Shown: positions 29,049-40,192, counted from the stretch's first letter. The stretch is DNA of 64,000 nucleotides from Candidatus Saccharimonadota bacterium (GCA_028286365.1 JAQBRR010000001.1:186001-250000); one strand, 5' to 3'. The notes: generated by a model not told the origin, from the letters alone. Numbers and translations: made by a program.

Positions 29049-32000
29049 CTAATGTGTGTAGTAAGGTGTATCAAGTGGTTGTTGCAAGCCACCTGTAAAC
29101 GTACGGCCATGCTGCAAACGTTTACTAGGGTCTGCAGTAAATTGTAGGGTAAGGTCAGTGATGGTCGGCCCACGCGTGACGTCATCTGGATAGCCAAATG
29201 CCTGCGAGCTATCAATCGCAACGTTGAAGTAATAGAAGCGAGCACAGTTAGTATTCGCACCACTACCATCGAGCGGCGTATAGGCGCCTGGCAGACCAAG
29301 CGTAACATTGCCAAAATTAGTGACAGAACCCCAAGTTGTCATAGCAGGTGACGTACATGATGTAGTTGTATTGGTCATTGACTGATATTTTAATTGCCAA
29401 CTAGCTCCAATGGAGTTATCCAGGCCATTTAGTAGCCAATTCGTTGGATAAACATCTGAGTCGGTGTCGATCATAATCGAGTACTGAGCAATTTGAGGTT
29501 GCGACAGGAGTGGCGTTTGCTGAGTCACCGGACTTGCGTAGGTAAGTGCTGTGCCACATGCGCCCCCTAGTACGTAGGCTTTACCGCCACTATAGGCAAC
29601 GCCTGCACCATAACGGTTACCACCATAACGTTGGTTCGTTATAAACCATGCACCAATACCTGTTGGGTTATTGCCAGATGCAACTGTAGTATTAGCGCTA
29701 ATCGGCGCAACCAATGTGACTGGTGTACATGTTGTTGCAGACGACCTGCCGCCGATTAGATAAATATATCCGTTTGCAGCAAATCCCTCAGCTTGGGATA
29801 GTGGCCCAGGCAAGCTCTCAGAATAACTCCATGTTCCTGCATTGCCTGTACCGGCATTAATTTGTGAATACTGTGAGTCACTGAGATAGTTAGTGCCGTC
29901 GTATCCTCCAAGTATATATAAGTTGTTGGCATAGGCGACCGCAGTGAGGCCTGTACGCGCAACGTTGAATGATGTACTGCTGGTTGACCAAGCAGATGCG
30001 ATGTTGCCGCCACTGTTCAGTTGAGGGCTGACATACACAGTAGCTTGAGGCGTGTAACTTCCATAAGTAATTTCAAGTAAGCCATTTTGACCAGATGTAC
30101 TGGTTGTACCTGTTGAGCCGTTTCCACCTTTACCAGCTGTTGCTACATTCGCCACATCAGCATTATTTGCCGCAGCTCCACCAGCACCTGCAGCTCCAGC
30201 GCTACCGGCTGTTTCAGTCGTGGTTGCGCCAGTCACGAGGTCGCTACCTCCACCTCCACCGCCACCACCACGAACAGCGGCGTTGCTACCACTACCACCT
30301 CCACCTCCACCGAATCGGCCTCCACCACCACCACCACCGTTGACACAAGTCGCTGAGATACCACCCTTACCACCTGCGCCTGTACCACCGTTACCGCCGC
30401 GTCCAGTAACTGTCGTTGTACAGCTCGTCAGTGAACCACCACCGTCACCACCGTTATTTGCTGCACCAGCAATACCAGCGACACCACCTGTACCACCTGC
30501 ACCTGCCGCACCTCCAGCCCCATTTGTACCTGCACTACCAGCGCCACCGACAGTTGCAGTACCACCACCAACCGTACCAGCAGTACCGCTAGCGCCACCA
30601 CCGGCACCACCTTGTCCACCAGTTGTAGTGCTCGTCGTACCGCCTCCACCTCCACCTCCTCCAGCCTGGAGAAGGTAGGTCGCGCCATTAAGGAGCGCCG
30701 TAAATCCACCACCGTTACCACCGTAACTAGCAGTTGTATTAGCGGCACCGGCCGTACCAACATTATAGGTGAGAGATGTTCCTGCAGTGACGGTCAGGGT
30801 TGCTTGACTGAAGCCTCCACCTCCTCCACCACCACCAATACCGGTACTACCACTACCATTTCCGCCCGCACCACCAGCACCCCAGGCTTTTACTGTGAGG
30901 GAGGTAACACCAGTAGGAACAACAAATGTACCGGTTCCAGCAGTGTTATAAACTACGGTATTCTGTGTACCGCTACCTCCACCAACGACATATAGGCGGT
31001 TATTCCATACAGTTGCACCGAATTGAGTCCTTGCCCCTGGCAGACCATTTGAGGCTGTACTCCAACTACTAATATCGCCCGAAGAAGGTGTCGCGTAATA
31101 GACGGTTGATTGTGCGACTCCATCTGAATCTTGACCACCGACATAATAAAGCGAACCGCCGGTCGCTAACAATTTACCCCAAGCACGTGCAGACGGGAGG
31201 GCTGCAGTAGTATTTGACCAAGTACCGACATTCCCACTTGTATCAATCGGTGCATACGACACTGTCGTAGTCGGATTCATACAATCAGATGTGCCGGTAC
31301 AGCCCCCAGCCGCGTAGATGTAGCCATTGTATATAGCACTTGCACCGCCAATACGGTTTGGATTTGTGCCGTAGGTATTAGCCGACGTCGTATAGTTTGC
31401 CGGCGCACCACTGTCGTTGTTATATATTTGGAAAGTTTGAACCACATCTGTTGTTGCGGTACAACTACCTGGGCTGGCACCGGTCGTACAGCCCCCAATC
31501 ACATAAGCAAATGAGTTAGATATCGGGACACTCAGCCCCCAGCGTTGATTAATCGTAACTGATGATACACTAAAGCCACTTCCTGCTGTGCCAAGACTAC
31601 CGTCACTGGTATTTACTTTGATAAATTCAATATCCGGCAGGACTGACCCTGACGTACCATTATATCCTCCAAGTGCATATATATAGCCGTTATAACCAAA
31701 AGCTGCTGCGCGACGACGTCCGACGGCCATTTCATTGGGGGATTGTACCCACCCTGTACTTGAAAGGGTCGAGCCGCTCGGATAACTAGTAACAGCGACT
31801 ACGTTATTATTCACATCGATTTTAGCGTAAACGACACTCGTAAGGTCAACTTGATTAGGCGAGACACCGCCAATCAGGTAAACGTAATTAGCGTAAACTG
31901 TCCCACTCATAATACCTAGCCCCGTAGCGGTATCACCAGGCATAATGCCAATTTGAAGTTGTCCAGTTGTTGTACAACCAGCGATTGCTCCACTTGTTTG

Positions 32001-35000
32001 AATATTACACTTATCGACTGCCGTACCATATGCTGTACAACCAGCGGCCGAGCTCGTCGAACATCCGCCAAAGATATATAAGTTACCAGGATTAGTCCCT
32101 GCAGATGACGGATTGGCGCGTCCATAGGCAAATAAATACGACTCAGACGTCGCACCAACTCCTGTCATTGACTGTGAAGTCCAGGCCGATGTACTTCCAT
32201 TGGCTGCAACGGTTGTTCGTACGATAGTATTCGTATTAGCCGTACCATTCAGCCCTCCAACCAAGTAGATAGTATTGTTAAAGACGACTGGACTAGCCGC
32301 AGCAAGACCACCTGAAATTCCAAAGGTACCAACTGTTTCGACACACCAAATGCTGCCAGTAATAGTTCCATTCGGGCAGGTAGCAGGTGCGCTCATATTT
32401 CCAGTTGATGAGATCGCTACATATGCGACACCAGAACTTGTCGTCGAACATGTAACATTAGTACACCCACCTATAACATATAAATACCCATTAGTAATAA
32501 CTGCCTGTGCTAGCATGTTGCCAACAGAGCCAGTACCCGGTAGGTCACAGTCTGTAGGTGCACCACCATTACATGGAGAGGTTCCACTAGTGACAGATTG
32601 AGCTACAGTCGAAGCGTCACCCTCATCATCAATTGTGCCGTAGAGAATATTAGCTGTCATACTGGCACTGCAATCTCCGGTTGAAGTCACCTCAGCCGAA
32701 CATCCGCCTATGGCGTAGATATTATTTCGCCAAGCGAGTAGCGTCGAGCCTTCAACTTGGTTGGTGACGCCTCCTATTGTGTTCCATCCGTCTAGAGACC
32801 CGTCGGCATTAATACTTGCCACCTGGGTATCCGAATCTACGAGCGTACAATGGCCATTTCCGTTGACTGTCGAACAACCTCCCGAAATATATATATAGCC
32901 TCCCCATAGTGTAGAGAAGTTACCGCCACCGCTAATGCGTCCACTCGTGAAACTGCTCGTTGCGTTCCAGCTGTTGAGAGATCCGTCGCTGTTAATGCTG
33001 TTATAGTACACAGAACTTAGCGGTGTTCCTGTTAAGGTCGAATCTCCTCCTAAAACGTACAGGTGATTATTATAGACCTGGGCACTGTCACCATAGGCTG
33101 CAACAGGTAGGGCAGTAGAGGTTGTCCAACTTCCTAGCGTCCCAGTCGGATTTATATTGGCATATTCAACCGTGCTGATTGGTGCGGTGGCATTTCTGCC
33201 GCCAACCAGATACATGTGATTATTATAGGCGACGGCCGAGAAGTCAGAGCGCACATCACTCAGCCCCGTATCCGTGTACCAATAGGTCCACGTCGTTTTA
33301 TCACTACTTGTTGGATTCCAAAGTTGTGGCTCTCCGTTAGCGCCAAGCTTAGCAATGTAAACTGTGCTTTGGCGTGTTCCGCTACCATCGGTTCCTCCCA
33401 TTACATAGAGATATCCATTGTAGGCAACAAGACTAAAGTTGGTTCGTGCGGCCGGAAGGTTATAGGCGGAAGTTGTACACCATCCACTACAGGTACCACT
33501 TCCAGGGTTAGCACTGTCAATGTCTCCAGTGGTTGTGTCAAATTGAGCCCAACTGACGGATTGACCAACGACTGTTCCGCCGCTTCCAAAGCTAACGGCG
33601 ATGATACCATCTATACCAGCTTTTCCAGAAGACACTGCAAGTCCACCTGCTCCGCCTGTTCCGCCGCCATTGCGGAATGGGTCGGTTGAGTTAGCTGGCG
33701 TTACACCACTACCAGTTGAATTTGTAACTCCTGTATCTGTGGCGGCAGTAAAGCTGGAGCCACCACCACCACCACCACCACCGGTTGCGGTTGTAGATGA
33801 GCCAGAACCACCACCACCACCGAAGTAGCCACCACCACCTCCGCCACCACCTGCGTAACTTGTGGTTATAATTCCACCACCGTTACCACCCGTAGCAAGT
33901 CCACCAGTAGGGCCACTTCCTTTTGTTGCGGTCGAGTTTCTACCATCTCCACCGAGCCCACCAGTTAAGGAGGATCCCGCCGTACCTGGATCTGTACCAC
34001 CACTGCTCGCATTTCCTCCGGTCGATGCGGTTCCTCCACCACCACCACCAGCTACACCAGATGCTGTGCCACCAACGCCGCTCACGCCACCACCAGCACC
34101 CGCGGCACCACCAGCAGTTGTACTTGTCGCACGGGCACCACCTCCACCACCGCCTCCAGCGGCTATAACTAAGGGTGTAGACCCTCTATAAATACTTGAA
34201 TAACCACCACCTCCACCACCAGCACCGCCGGCAACGCGTGTACCTGCAGAACCACCACCACCAACGTAGACGTTGAGCGTTTCACCAGCTGTAACAGGTA
34301 TTGTTGCAGTCACGTATCCACCGGCGCCACCGGCACCACCTACCGCAGTTCCTCCACCTCCACCGCCACCTCCACCACCGCCGCCCCACACCTTGGTAGT
34401 AATACTTGTTACCCCCGTTGGAATAGTGACCGTATCAGACCCTTGGGTATTGTAGATTTGCCCATTTAATGCTGTGCCCCCAATAGAGTAGATGAAGCCA
34501 CCAGATGCGACTGAACTACCGCCCCAGGTTGCGGTGGGTAAGTTTGTTGAGGCGGTATTCCAGGTATTGAAGCGAGCACCTGTTGCAGGAGTTTTTTCAA
34601 TCAGTTTGTCCGCAACATCAAAGTCAATGTTTGATTCGTTGTTTCCCTGCATAAATTGTTGCGCGGTTACAACATAAATACTTGGGTCGATTGAAAGCGG
34701 GTAGTGCCCAGTTTTAAGTCCAGTAACATTAACCTTTAGATTATTCCCATCAAGTGAATAGCTGACTGCTACCGTAGACTTTTTCTTATCTGCCTGCAAA
34801 ATTACTGGCTTTGGAATACTAAACAAATGTGTGGTTTTTGGAGCGTTTTGACGGGCTTTCTGTAAGAGTGCAGCATCCGCATCAGTACCTGTCGTTATAT
34901 TTGAGCTCAGCAGAGTATTACCGTATATACCAATACTACCGTCTGATTCGAGGCGAGCTGCGAGGTTATCACCAAGGCCAAGAGTGTAGCCAAGTGTCAT

Positions 35001-35543
35001 GGTATCACCACTTGAATGATCCAGTAATACATCTTCTTTAACACCGGTAGTGTGCATTGTGTAGACCACCCATCCAGTGCCATCAGCTATTGGGTACACG
35101 ATACGGTTACCGTCTTGTTTACCTGTCTGAAGTTGGTACGTAGGTGTCATAGTGAAATCTATTTTGTTAACGGGGTCGCTCACTATGAGTCCTTTGGAGG
35201 CGTCTTGATAGGCGGTGGCGGTTATCTGTTGGGCTCCACTACTGATCGTATTGGAAGTTGGCAATGCCTGGCCGTTATTAAAATTGTAGGCGTGTTGGTT
35301 ACTGCTTAGTTGTACCTCGTTTGCTAATGTCTGGTCGATGGGGCTAAGGACGGACGCATCAGCTCCTAACGCATAACTGTCCTCAGTCAAAAATGGCTGA
35401 AGAACAGTTGCTAGTTCAGAACCAACGATAATCAATAAACAAATCATAACTCCAAAGCGTATCCGGCGAATTTGGATAGGTGAGAAACGCTTAAGAAACT
35501 TGATAACGAACCGGCGTGTACGATGTAAAATACGCTTTATCAT
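29049..35543 (-). CDS. Giant secreted Kelch-repeat protein with two poly-glycine domains
   Basis: 2164-aa ORF; N-terminal hydrophobic segment; many YNGYLYVMGG/IYAIGGC Kelch-type blades; two G-rich blocks each preceded by F/TxPTGVTSxTxKxWGxGG. Confidence 0.9.
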   Translation of the reverse strand: MIKRILHRTRRFVIKFLKRFSPIQIRRIRFGVMICLLIIVGSELATVLQPFLTEDSYALGADASVLSPIDQTLANEVQLSSNQHAYNFNNGQALPTSNTISSGAQQITATAYQDASKGLIVSDPVNKIDFTMTPTYQLQTGKQDGNRIVYPIADGTGWVVYTMHTTGVKEDVLLDHSSGDTMTLGYTLGLGDNLAARLESDGSIGIYGNTLLSSNITTGTDADAALLQKARQNAPKTTHLFSIPKPVILQADKKKSTVAVSYSLDGNNLKVNVTGLKTGHYPLSIDPSIYVVTAQQFMQGNNESNIDFDVADKLIEKTPATGARFNTWNTASTNLPTATWGGSSVASGGFIYSIGGTALNGQIYNTQGSDTVTIPTGVTSITTKVWGGGGGGGGGGGGTAVGGAGGAGGYVTATIPVTAGETLNVYVGGGGSAGTRVAGGAGGGGGGYSSIYRGSTPLVIAAGGGGGGGARATSTTAGGAAGAGGGVSGVGGTASGVAGGGGGGTASTGGNASSGGTDPGTAGSSLTGGLGGDGRNSTATKGSGPTGGLATGGNGGGIITTSYAGGGGGGGGYFGGGGGSGSSTTATGGGGGGGGSSFTAATDTGVTNSTGSGVTPANSTDPFRNGGGTGGAGGLAVSSGKAGIDGIIAVSFGSGGTVVGQSVSWAQFDTTTGDIDSANPGSGTCSGWCTTSAYNLPAARTNFSLVAYNGYLYVMGGTDGSGTRQSTVYIAKLGANGEPQLWNPTSSDKTTWTYWYTDTGLSDVRSDFSAVAYNNHMYLVGGRNATAPISTVEYANINPTGTLGSWTTSTALPVAAYGDSAQVYNNHLYVLGGDSTLTGTPLSSVYYNSINSDGSLNSWNATSSFTSGRISGGGNFSTLWGGYIYISGGCSTVNGNGHCTLVDSDTQVASINADGSLDGWNTIGGVTNQVEGSTLLAWRNNIYAIGGCSAEVTSTGDCSASMTANILYGTIDDEGDASTVAQSVTSGTSPCNGGAPTDCDLPGTGSVGNMLAQAVITNGYLYVIGGCTNVTCSTTSSGVAYVAISSTGNMSAPATCPNGTITGSIWCVETVGTFGISGGLAAASPVVFNNTIYLVGGLNGTANTNTIVRTTVAANGSTSAWTSQSMTGVGATSESYLFAYGRANPSSAGTNPGNLYIFGGCSTSSAAGCTAYGTAVDKCNIQTSGAIAGCTTTGQLQIGIMPGDTATGLGIMSGTVYANYVYLIGGVSPNQVDLTSVVYAKIDVNNNVVAVTSYPSGSTLSSTGWVQSPNEMAVGRRRAAAFGYNGYIYALGGYNGTSGSVLPDIEFIKVNTSDGSLGTAGSGFSVSSVTINQRWGLSVPISNSFAYVIGGCTTGASPGSCTATTDVVQTFQIYNNDSGAPANYTTSANTYGTNPNRIGGASAIYNGYIYAAGGCTGTSDCMNPTTTVSYAPIDTSGNVGTWSNTTAALPSARAWGKLLATGGSLYYVGGQDSDGVAQSTVYYATPSSGDISSWSTASNGLPGARTQFGATVWNNRLYVVGGGSGTQNTVVYNTAGTGTFVVPTGVTSLTVKAWGAGGAGGNGSGSTGIGGGGGGGGFSQATLTVTAGTSLTYNVGTAGAANTTASYGGNGGGFTALLNGATYLLQAGGGGGGGGTTSTTTGGQGGAGGGASGTAGTVGGGTATVGGAGSAGTNGAGGAAGAGGTGGVAGIAGAANNGGDGGGSLTSCTTTVTGRGGNGGTGAGGKGGISATCVNGGGGGGGRFGGGGGGSGSNAAVRGGGGGGGGSDLVTGATTTETAGSAGAAGAGGAAANNADVANVATAGKGGNGSTGTTSTSGQNGLLEITYGSYTPQATVYVSPQLNSGGNIASAWSTSSTSFNVARTGLTAVAYANNLYILGGYDGTNYLSDSQYSQINAGTGNAGTWSYSESLPGPLSQAEGFAANGYIYLIGGRSSATTCTPVTLVAPISANTTVASGNNPTGIGAWFITNQRYGGNRYGAGVAYSGGKAYVLGGACGTALTYASPVTQQTPLLSQPQIAQYSIMIDTDSDVYPTNWLLNGLDNSIGASWQLKYQSMTNTTTSCTSPAMTTWGSVTNFGNVTLGLPGAYTPLDGSGANTNCARFYYFNVAIDSSQAFGYPDDVTRGPTITDLTLQFTADPSKRLQHGRTFTGGLQQPLDTPYYTH

Positions 35544-38500
35544 TTATTGATTACTAAAGATAAAGTTAAGGTTTCCAACATAGGCATTAGCATTCAAACT
35601 AGCAGTCACACTAATCTTGAATACAATGCTATCGCCCCCGATGAAGCTACATGTTGATGGATCGGCTGCGCCTGTAGCCACACCTACTTGCCACCCACCA
35701 ACAGAGCCTGTTGAAACCGAGACGGATGAACCACAGGTTAAGAGCCCTAGTGTTGGATCACTACGATAGATTTGGTATTGGACAGTCGAGTTTGTGCTGT
35801 CAGTTCGACCTGCGATTGAAGTTTGACCTGACTCAAATACCTTGAAAGTGCTTGGTAGCTGGTAAGTAACATATATGCTGTACGTCTGGGCGCTGGCTTG
35901 CGGGGATGTCCATTTGTAGAAGTTGTATGTATCATTTGTACCACAGATTGTTGGTTGGCTTGAACTACCATCATTTATGCCTAGTGCCCCTGAACAAATG
36001 TCAGATGTCATAGTACCGATACCTGTGCCATGTAGTACGGCATTGGTAAATTCTGGCGATATCGTGACAACTGTATTTGGCGAGGAACCACAGGCACCCC
36101 ATCCACTTAGCTCGTAACATTGGATCGATCCGAGTGTTGTGTCGTAGTACATCGATCCCAGAAGCGCCGTGTTGTTATTCGCAATTGGCGCAGAAGATCC
36201 TTGGTCAAGAGTCAACAGTGTTACTGGGCCACCATTAACACCACCACCAATCTGAACATTTGGCGTGGTGTTAGTACTTTGGTTCATTGAGAAGGTGTCC
36301 ACGTAGAATGTTCTGGCCGTTGCGGCAGTCTGCGTAAAGTAAACGTAAGGACTGGTGGCTACTGTTGCATCGGTTGTGATATAGCAAGTAACCTCCGTGA
36401 AAGCAGTTAATGATGACGATACCGTTTGGGTATTGTAGTCGACACATGGTACGAAGCTGGTGCCACCATTTCGTGAATACTGAACCGTGAATGTGCTAAA
36501 ACCAGTTGTACTACTGGCGACGTAAGCTGTGACGAGGTACGTTGTATTAGGAAGAGGATTAACTGATAAGAGGTTGCGAACACCTTGGTTGGCTGTTGCG
36601 GTGGTCGTAACTTGGGCGCTATCACTGGCATCATTACCAACCGACGTACTGCGAGTAACGGTTGCAGCAGCTACGGTAGTCCAGTTAGTTGTGAAGTTAG
36701 CTGCGTTATCAACACTTCCGTCAGTTGCGTAGTTAAAGTTTGCGGCAACGGTGACGCTCAAGTTATCAACATAGAAAGTACGTACAACACCAGTTGCTTG
36801 CCTAATGAGGATGGCGTTACTTGAAGTAATACCTGAGGCAGGTGCAGTGAACGAACAGGTCTCTTTGGTCCAGGCACTGATGAGAGAAAGCCCAGTATTA
36901 TCACAAGCAACTGAGGCTGTCGTACCGTCTACCGAGTAATAAACAGTCATATTGTTGAAGGTTCCACTGGTAAGGCGAGAGGTAAATGATATGTTGTAGT
37001 GAGTATTGGCAGTCAAAGTAGTGCTAAGCGTATTCTTGACGCCATCATTTGCTGCAGCCGTCGTAAGCACTGATACTGACCCTTGTCCCGTTGCAATGTT
37101 GTTCCCCGCGGTCGTATAACGAGTGGCTGTGGCTGAACCAACTGCAGCCCACGTACTTGCTGGGAACGTACTACTTGTACCACCTGCTACTTCGGCACCA
37201 CTATCGGATGAGTATTCGGTTACGTTACCGTTAACCGAGAGAAGTCCTGCAGCTGAAGCGGTTTGAACGCTGAAAAGTGTACCATTGACTGGGTTAGTTG
37301 AGCTATCACGAATTGTGAGTCCATTAGTGTTACCCGTATGGCTAACAATTAATTCGGCGCCACCGGCACTTTGCAAGGTATTATCATAGGCAGATTGCAG
37401 TGTTGTTGAACTCGATGCACCAGCTGCAGTCCAGTCGGCACCGTTCCAGATCATTGTTGCGGTTGTGTTCTGGCGCATAGCGATTGTATTGTTTGCACCA
37501 CCACCATTAACTGAAAGGGTAAAATCGCTTGATGTATTGGCGGCGGTCACATAGACGACGCGACCCGCAGTGAGCGTTGTAGGGTCGGGGAGCGTTGCCG
37601 TGAACCCAGTTGCAGTAAAGCCTACAATAACAGCGGACGAGTTATTAACGGATGCGGCGGTAATGGTACAACTTGCAGAAACTCGAGCACCACCTGTGAA
37701 ACAGTTTGCATCAGTTGCACTTGTTGAAAAGGTTGGTGTTGCCAGGACAACGAGTCCATTTACTCCAGATCCTATGCCTGTTCCACCACTGATCGTAACG
37801 TTACCACCATTGGCACTACCGACCGTTGCATTACCACCTTGAATGGTGAGGGCGCCCCCAGATACGGCAGTAGTCGTACTGCCCGTTCCGCTAATTGCAA
37901 AGTTATTTGGTGCTGCTGCGGTCACACCATTACCAAGGTAGAGGCCATTTGCATTATCGAAGGTTCCCCGAACTACACCATTGACTGTTATGCCTACGCT
38001 TGCCTTAGCCTGTAGTGTGGTTGTACCACCAGTAGCGGAAGAGCTGCTTCCAACCGTTACGTTAGTCGTACCTGATGTCACCGTGCCGATATTGATAGTA
38101 CTCGCAAGGCTCGTCCCAATGCTGATTGTACCTGCAGCCCCTGCTCCATTACCTGCACCAGCGTCAATCGATACGTTACCACCCGCGCCACCGGTACCAC
38201 CACCTGTGCCACCTTGTAGTACCAAGTTACCACCAGCAAGTGCAGCCGCACCAGTACCGGCTCCGCCACCCGTGAAGGTAAGTGATTTACCAGCGACATT
38301 TATCGCCGCCGTTGCGACCGATAGTGTATGGTTGGCGTTTGCTCCGTAGGTAATATCGCCAGCGTTGGCAACTGTTATGACATCAACACCAGCTGATTGA
38401 AAATCTAAAAAGTTACCAGTACTTGTCTTGTTGATGTAGATGCTATTGGTGTTGGTTGATGCATCAGTTTGAACGCCTTGGGCAAGTTGTAGGAAATTGG

Positions 38501-39038
38501 TGCTGGCGAGGCCACCGAGTAGTCCAGAGTTTAGTGCGTAAGGGCTAGAAGACATTCGTTTCATTGGCACCATTTCGCCGTCAGGTGTACAAGAGGTGAA
38601 TGGGGTACATGTTGCGTTGGTACTACCGATATTCATTGACAGCCACAATGTACTTTGGTTCCAGTCAATACTTGCACCAAAAGGTGTGATTGAGCCAAGT
38701 TGAACAGACATGAAGCCATTTATGACTTGCACACCCTGTGTGTTGTTGTTGAGATAACTTTCAGTCCATTTCAGTGCACCAGCTGGGGAGCCTGTGGTGT
38801 CACCAACGCTTACGCCATCACCATCTTGATAGATCTTGAACTGAATATTATAAAAACCGTCAGGGACGGTTGCGCCAGAGCTTGTCAGAAGTCGACCCTG
38901 GAAGTTGATTTGTTGGTTGATCCCAGTTGCCGCGTGAGCTGGCGTAGGGGACTTCAGAAAAATGAGTACAAGAAGGACACCTAACAGTAGTAGAAATGGC
39001 AAAAATTTGCGCGATCTATGTAACACACCTAAGTACAT
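35544..39038 (-). CDS. Large secreted surface/tail-fiber-like protein
   Basis: 1164-aa ORF; signal peptide; INFQGRLLTSSGATVPDGFYNIQFKIYQ and SSPYALNSGLLGG; stop abuts the start of the Kelch gene. Confidence 0.88.
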   Translation of the reverse strand: MYLGVLHRSRKFLPFLLLLGVLLVLIFLKSPTPAHAATGINQQINFQGRLLTSSGATVPDGFYNIQFKIYQDGDGVSVGDTTGSPAGALKWTESYLNNNTQGVQVINGFMSVQLGSITPFGASIDWNQSTLWLSMNIGSTNATCTPFTSCTPDGEMVPMKRMSSSPYALNSGLLGGLASTNFLQLAQGVQTDASTNTNSIYINKTSTGNFLDFQSAGVDVITVANAGDITYGANANHTLSVATAAINVAGKSLTFTGGGAGTGAAALAGGNLVLQGGTGGGTGGAGGNVSIDAGAGNGAGAAGTISIGTSLASTINIGTVTSGTTNVTVGSSSSATGGTTTLQAKASVGITVNGVVRGTFDNANGLYLGNGVTAAAPNNFAISGTGSTTTAVSGGALTIQGGNATVGSANGGNVTISGGTGIGSGVNGLVVLATPTFSTSATDANCFTGGARVSASCTITAASVNNSSAVIVGFTATGFTATLPDPTTLTAGRVVYVTAANTSSDFTLSVNGGGANNTIAMRQNTTATMIWNGADWTAAGASSSTTLQSAYDNTLQSAGGAELIVSHTGNTNGLTIRDSSTNPVNGTLFSVQTASAAGLLSVNGNVTEYSSDSGAEVAGGTSSTFPASTWAAVGSATATRYTTAGNNIATGQGSVSVLTTAAANDGVKNTLSTTLTANTHYNISFTSRLTSGTFNNMTVYYSVDGTTASVACDNTGLSLISAWTKETCSFTAPASGITSSNAILIRQATGVVRTFYVDNLSVTVAANFNYATDGSVDNAANFTTNWTTVAAATVTRSTSVGNDASDSAQVTTTATANQGVRNLLSVNPLPNTTYLVTAYVASSTTGFSTFTVQYSRNGGTSFVPCVDYNTQTVSSSLTAFTEVTCYITTDATVATSPYVYFTQTAATARTFYVDTFSMNQSTNTTPNVQIGGGVNGGPVTLLTLDQGSSAPIANNNTALLGSMYYDTTLGSIQCYELSGWGACGSSPNTVVTISPEFTNAVLHGTGIGTMTSDICSGALGINDGSSSQPTICGTNDTYNFYKWTSPQASAQTYSIYVTYQLPSTFKVFESGQTSIAGRTDSTNSTVQYQIYRSDPTLGLLTCGSSVSVSTGSVGGWQVGVATGAADPSTCSFIGGDSIVFKISVTASLNANAYVGNLNFIFSNQ

Positions 39039-39167
39039 TTTTGTCTAATGGTTTCCCTTATTAGATAAAAGCTACTGGCGCCCTCACGCATCAGCTTATT
39101 ATCTTCTTTAAGCATAATCGTCTAGAGGCATTTTTACAAGGGTTAAACGGCTACAAAATCACTAGTT

Positions 39168-40133
39168 TTAGGCAGTGTTTGTGGGTAGCAAAAGTCCACG
39201 TTTGCGTAGGATTTGTTTTTCCCTGCGTTCACCAAGCCAAAAGCTGCCTAAAATACCAATCGCGCTGGTGTAAAGTGGCCATAAAACGAGGAGTTCGTTA
39301 GTCGTTGAGGCTGGTGAACTGGTTGAGCCAGCGCCTGCTGTAGATGGTTGTCCATTAATAATTGATGCAACCGTGATAAAGGCGACTCGACCGGCCGCGT
39401 CGGTTGCTTGGATCGAGATTTGATACGTACCCGGCTTGGAGTAAGAGTGAATAGCGTTAAAGGTATCATTACTATTTCTCGGAACAACCTTGTTATTACT
39501 ATCACCCCATTGGATATTAATAGCGTATGGTGGTGTACCTCCTAGGACATCAATCGGTACTGACAAGTCTTGACCAGGGAATGACCCACGAAATACAGCG
39601 TCAGTGTTAAGGAGTAACTGTGAACCACCAAAATCAAGCGGGCTTAACGCACCAGACTGAGCAGGCAACACATCATAGAAGTTCGTAATGGCTACTGAAT
39701 CTGGTCCAGCTTGATTAAGTACGTCATATACTCTCGCAATAATTTTGTTCTCGCCGAACAGAAGGTCAATATCAACTGAAAATGTGCCTTTAGTAGTACA
39801 GGTCGCTGAGCCTGCAAAAATATCATTTTTGTACATTTCAACGAGAGTATTTGCAGGACAGGTACCCGTATAAGTAACGGGAGAGGTATTAAAGTGTTGC
39901 TGATCCTTAGGACTGGTAATGACGGCTGCTACTGTAGGGGGTGCAGCTGGTACGGTACCAGTGAGGCCAATTGAGCCTGCTTCGGGGCCAGGACTTGAAG
40001 CAGCCGCAGTATACGCAATCAGCGACAGTCCTGCAACAAGTAACAGGATGCCTAGCGGAACGTATGAAGTATGCTCATGCGGTCTTAAGCGCGCAGTGTG
40101 GGCCACGTGACTCAGTTTAAGCCATTTTAACAT
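39168..40133 (-). CDS. PKD/Ig-like membrane-anchored protein (module A)
   Basis: N- and C-terminal TM; GENKIIARVYDVLNQAGPDSVAITNFYD, IQWGDSNNKVVP...IHSYSKPGTYQISIQATDAAGR PKD motif. Confidence 0.82.
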   Translation of the reverse strand: MLKWLKLSHVAHTARLRPHEHTSYVPLGILLLVAGLSLIAYTAAASSPGPEAGSIGLTGTVPAAPPTVAAVITSPKDQQHFNTSPVTYTGTCPANTLVEMYKNDIFAGSATCTTKGTFSVDIDLLFGENKIIARVYDVLNQAGPDSVAITNFYDVLPAQSGALSPLDFGGSQLLLNTDAVFRGSFPGQDLSVPIDVLGGTPPYAINIQWGDSNNKVVPRNSNDTFNAIHSYSKPGTYQISIQATDAAGRVAFITVASIINGQPSTAGAGSTSSPASTTNELLVLWPLYTSAIGILGSFWLGERREKQILRKRGLLLPTNTA

Positions 40134-40192
40134 GAGCGTATTATATCATGTGTGATACGTTTATGCAGGTCATGAAAGGTGTTAGCTGGTAA

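Noticed and set aside
30095-30678. Plus-strand Pro/His-rich ORFs (PPPPPP..., HHHH...)
   Set aside because: Shadow ORFs antisense to the GGN/GGC-rich poly-Gly coding sequence of the 2164-aa gene.
30095-34400. CCACCACC-type repeats considered as a possible CRISPR or VNTR array
   Set aside because: Irregular period, no spacer structure, and explained by Gly codons in one long ORF.
33601-34455. Plus-strand Pro-rich ORFs
   Set aside because: Same antisense artefact over the second poly-Gly block.
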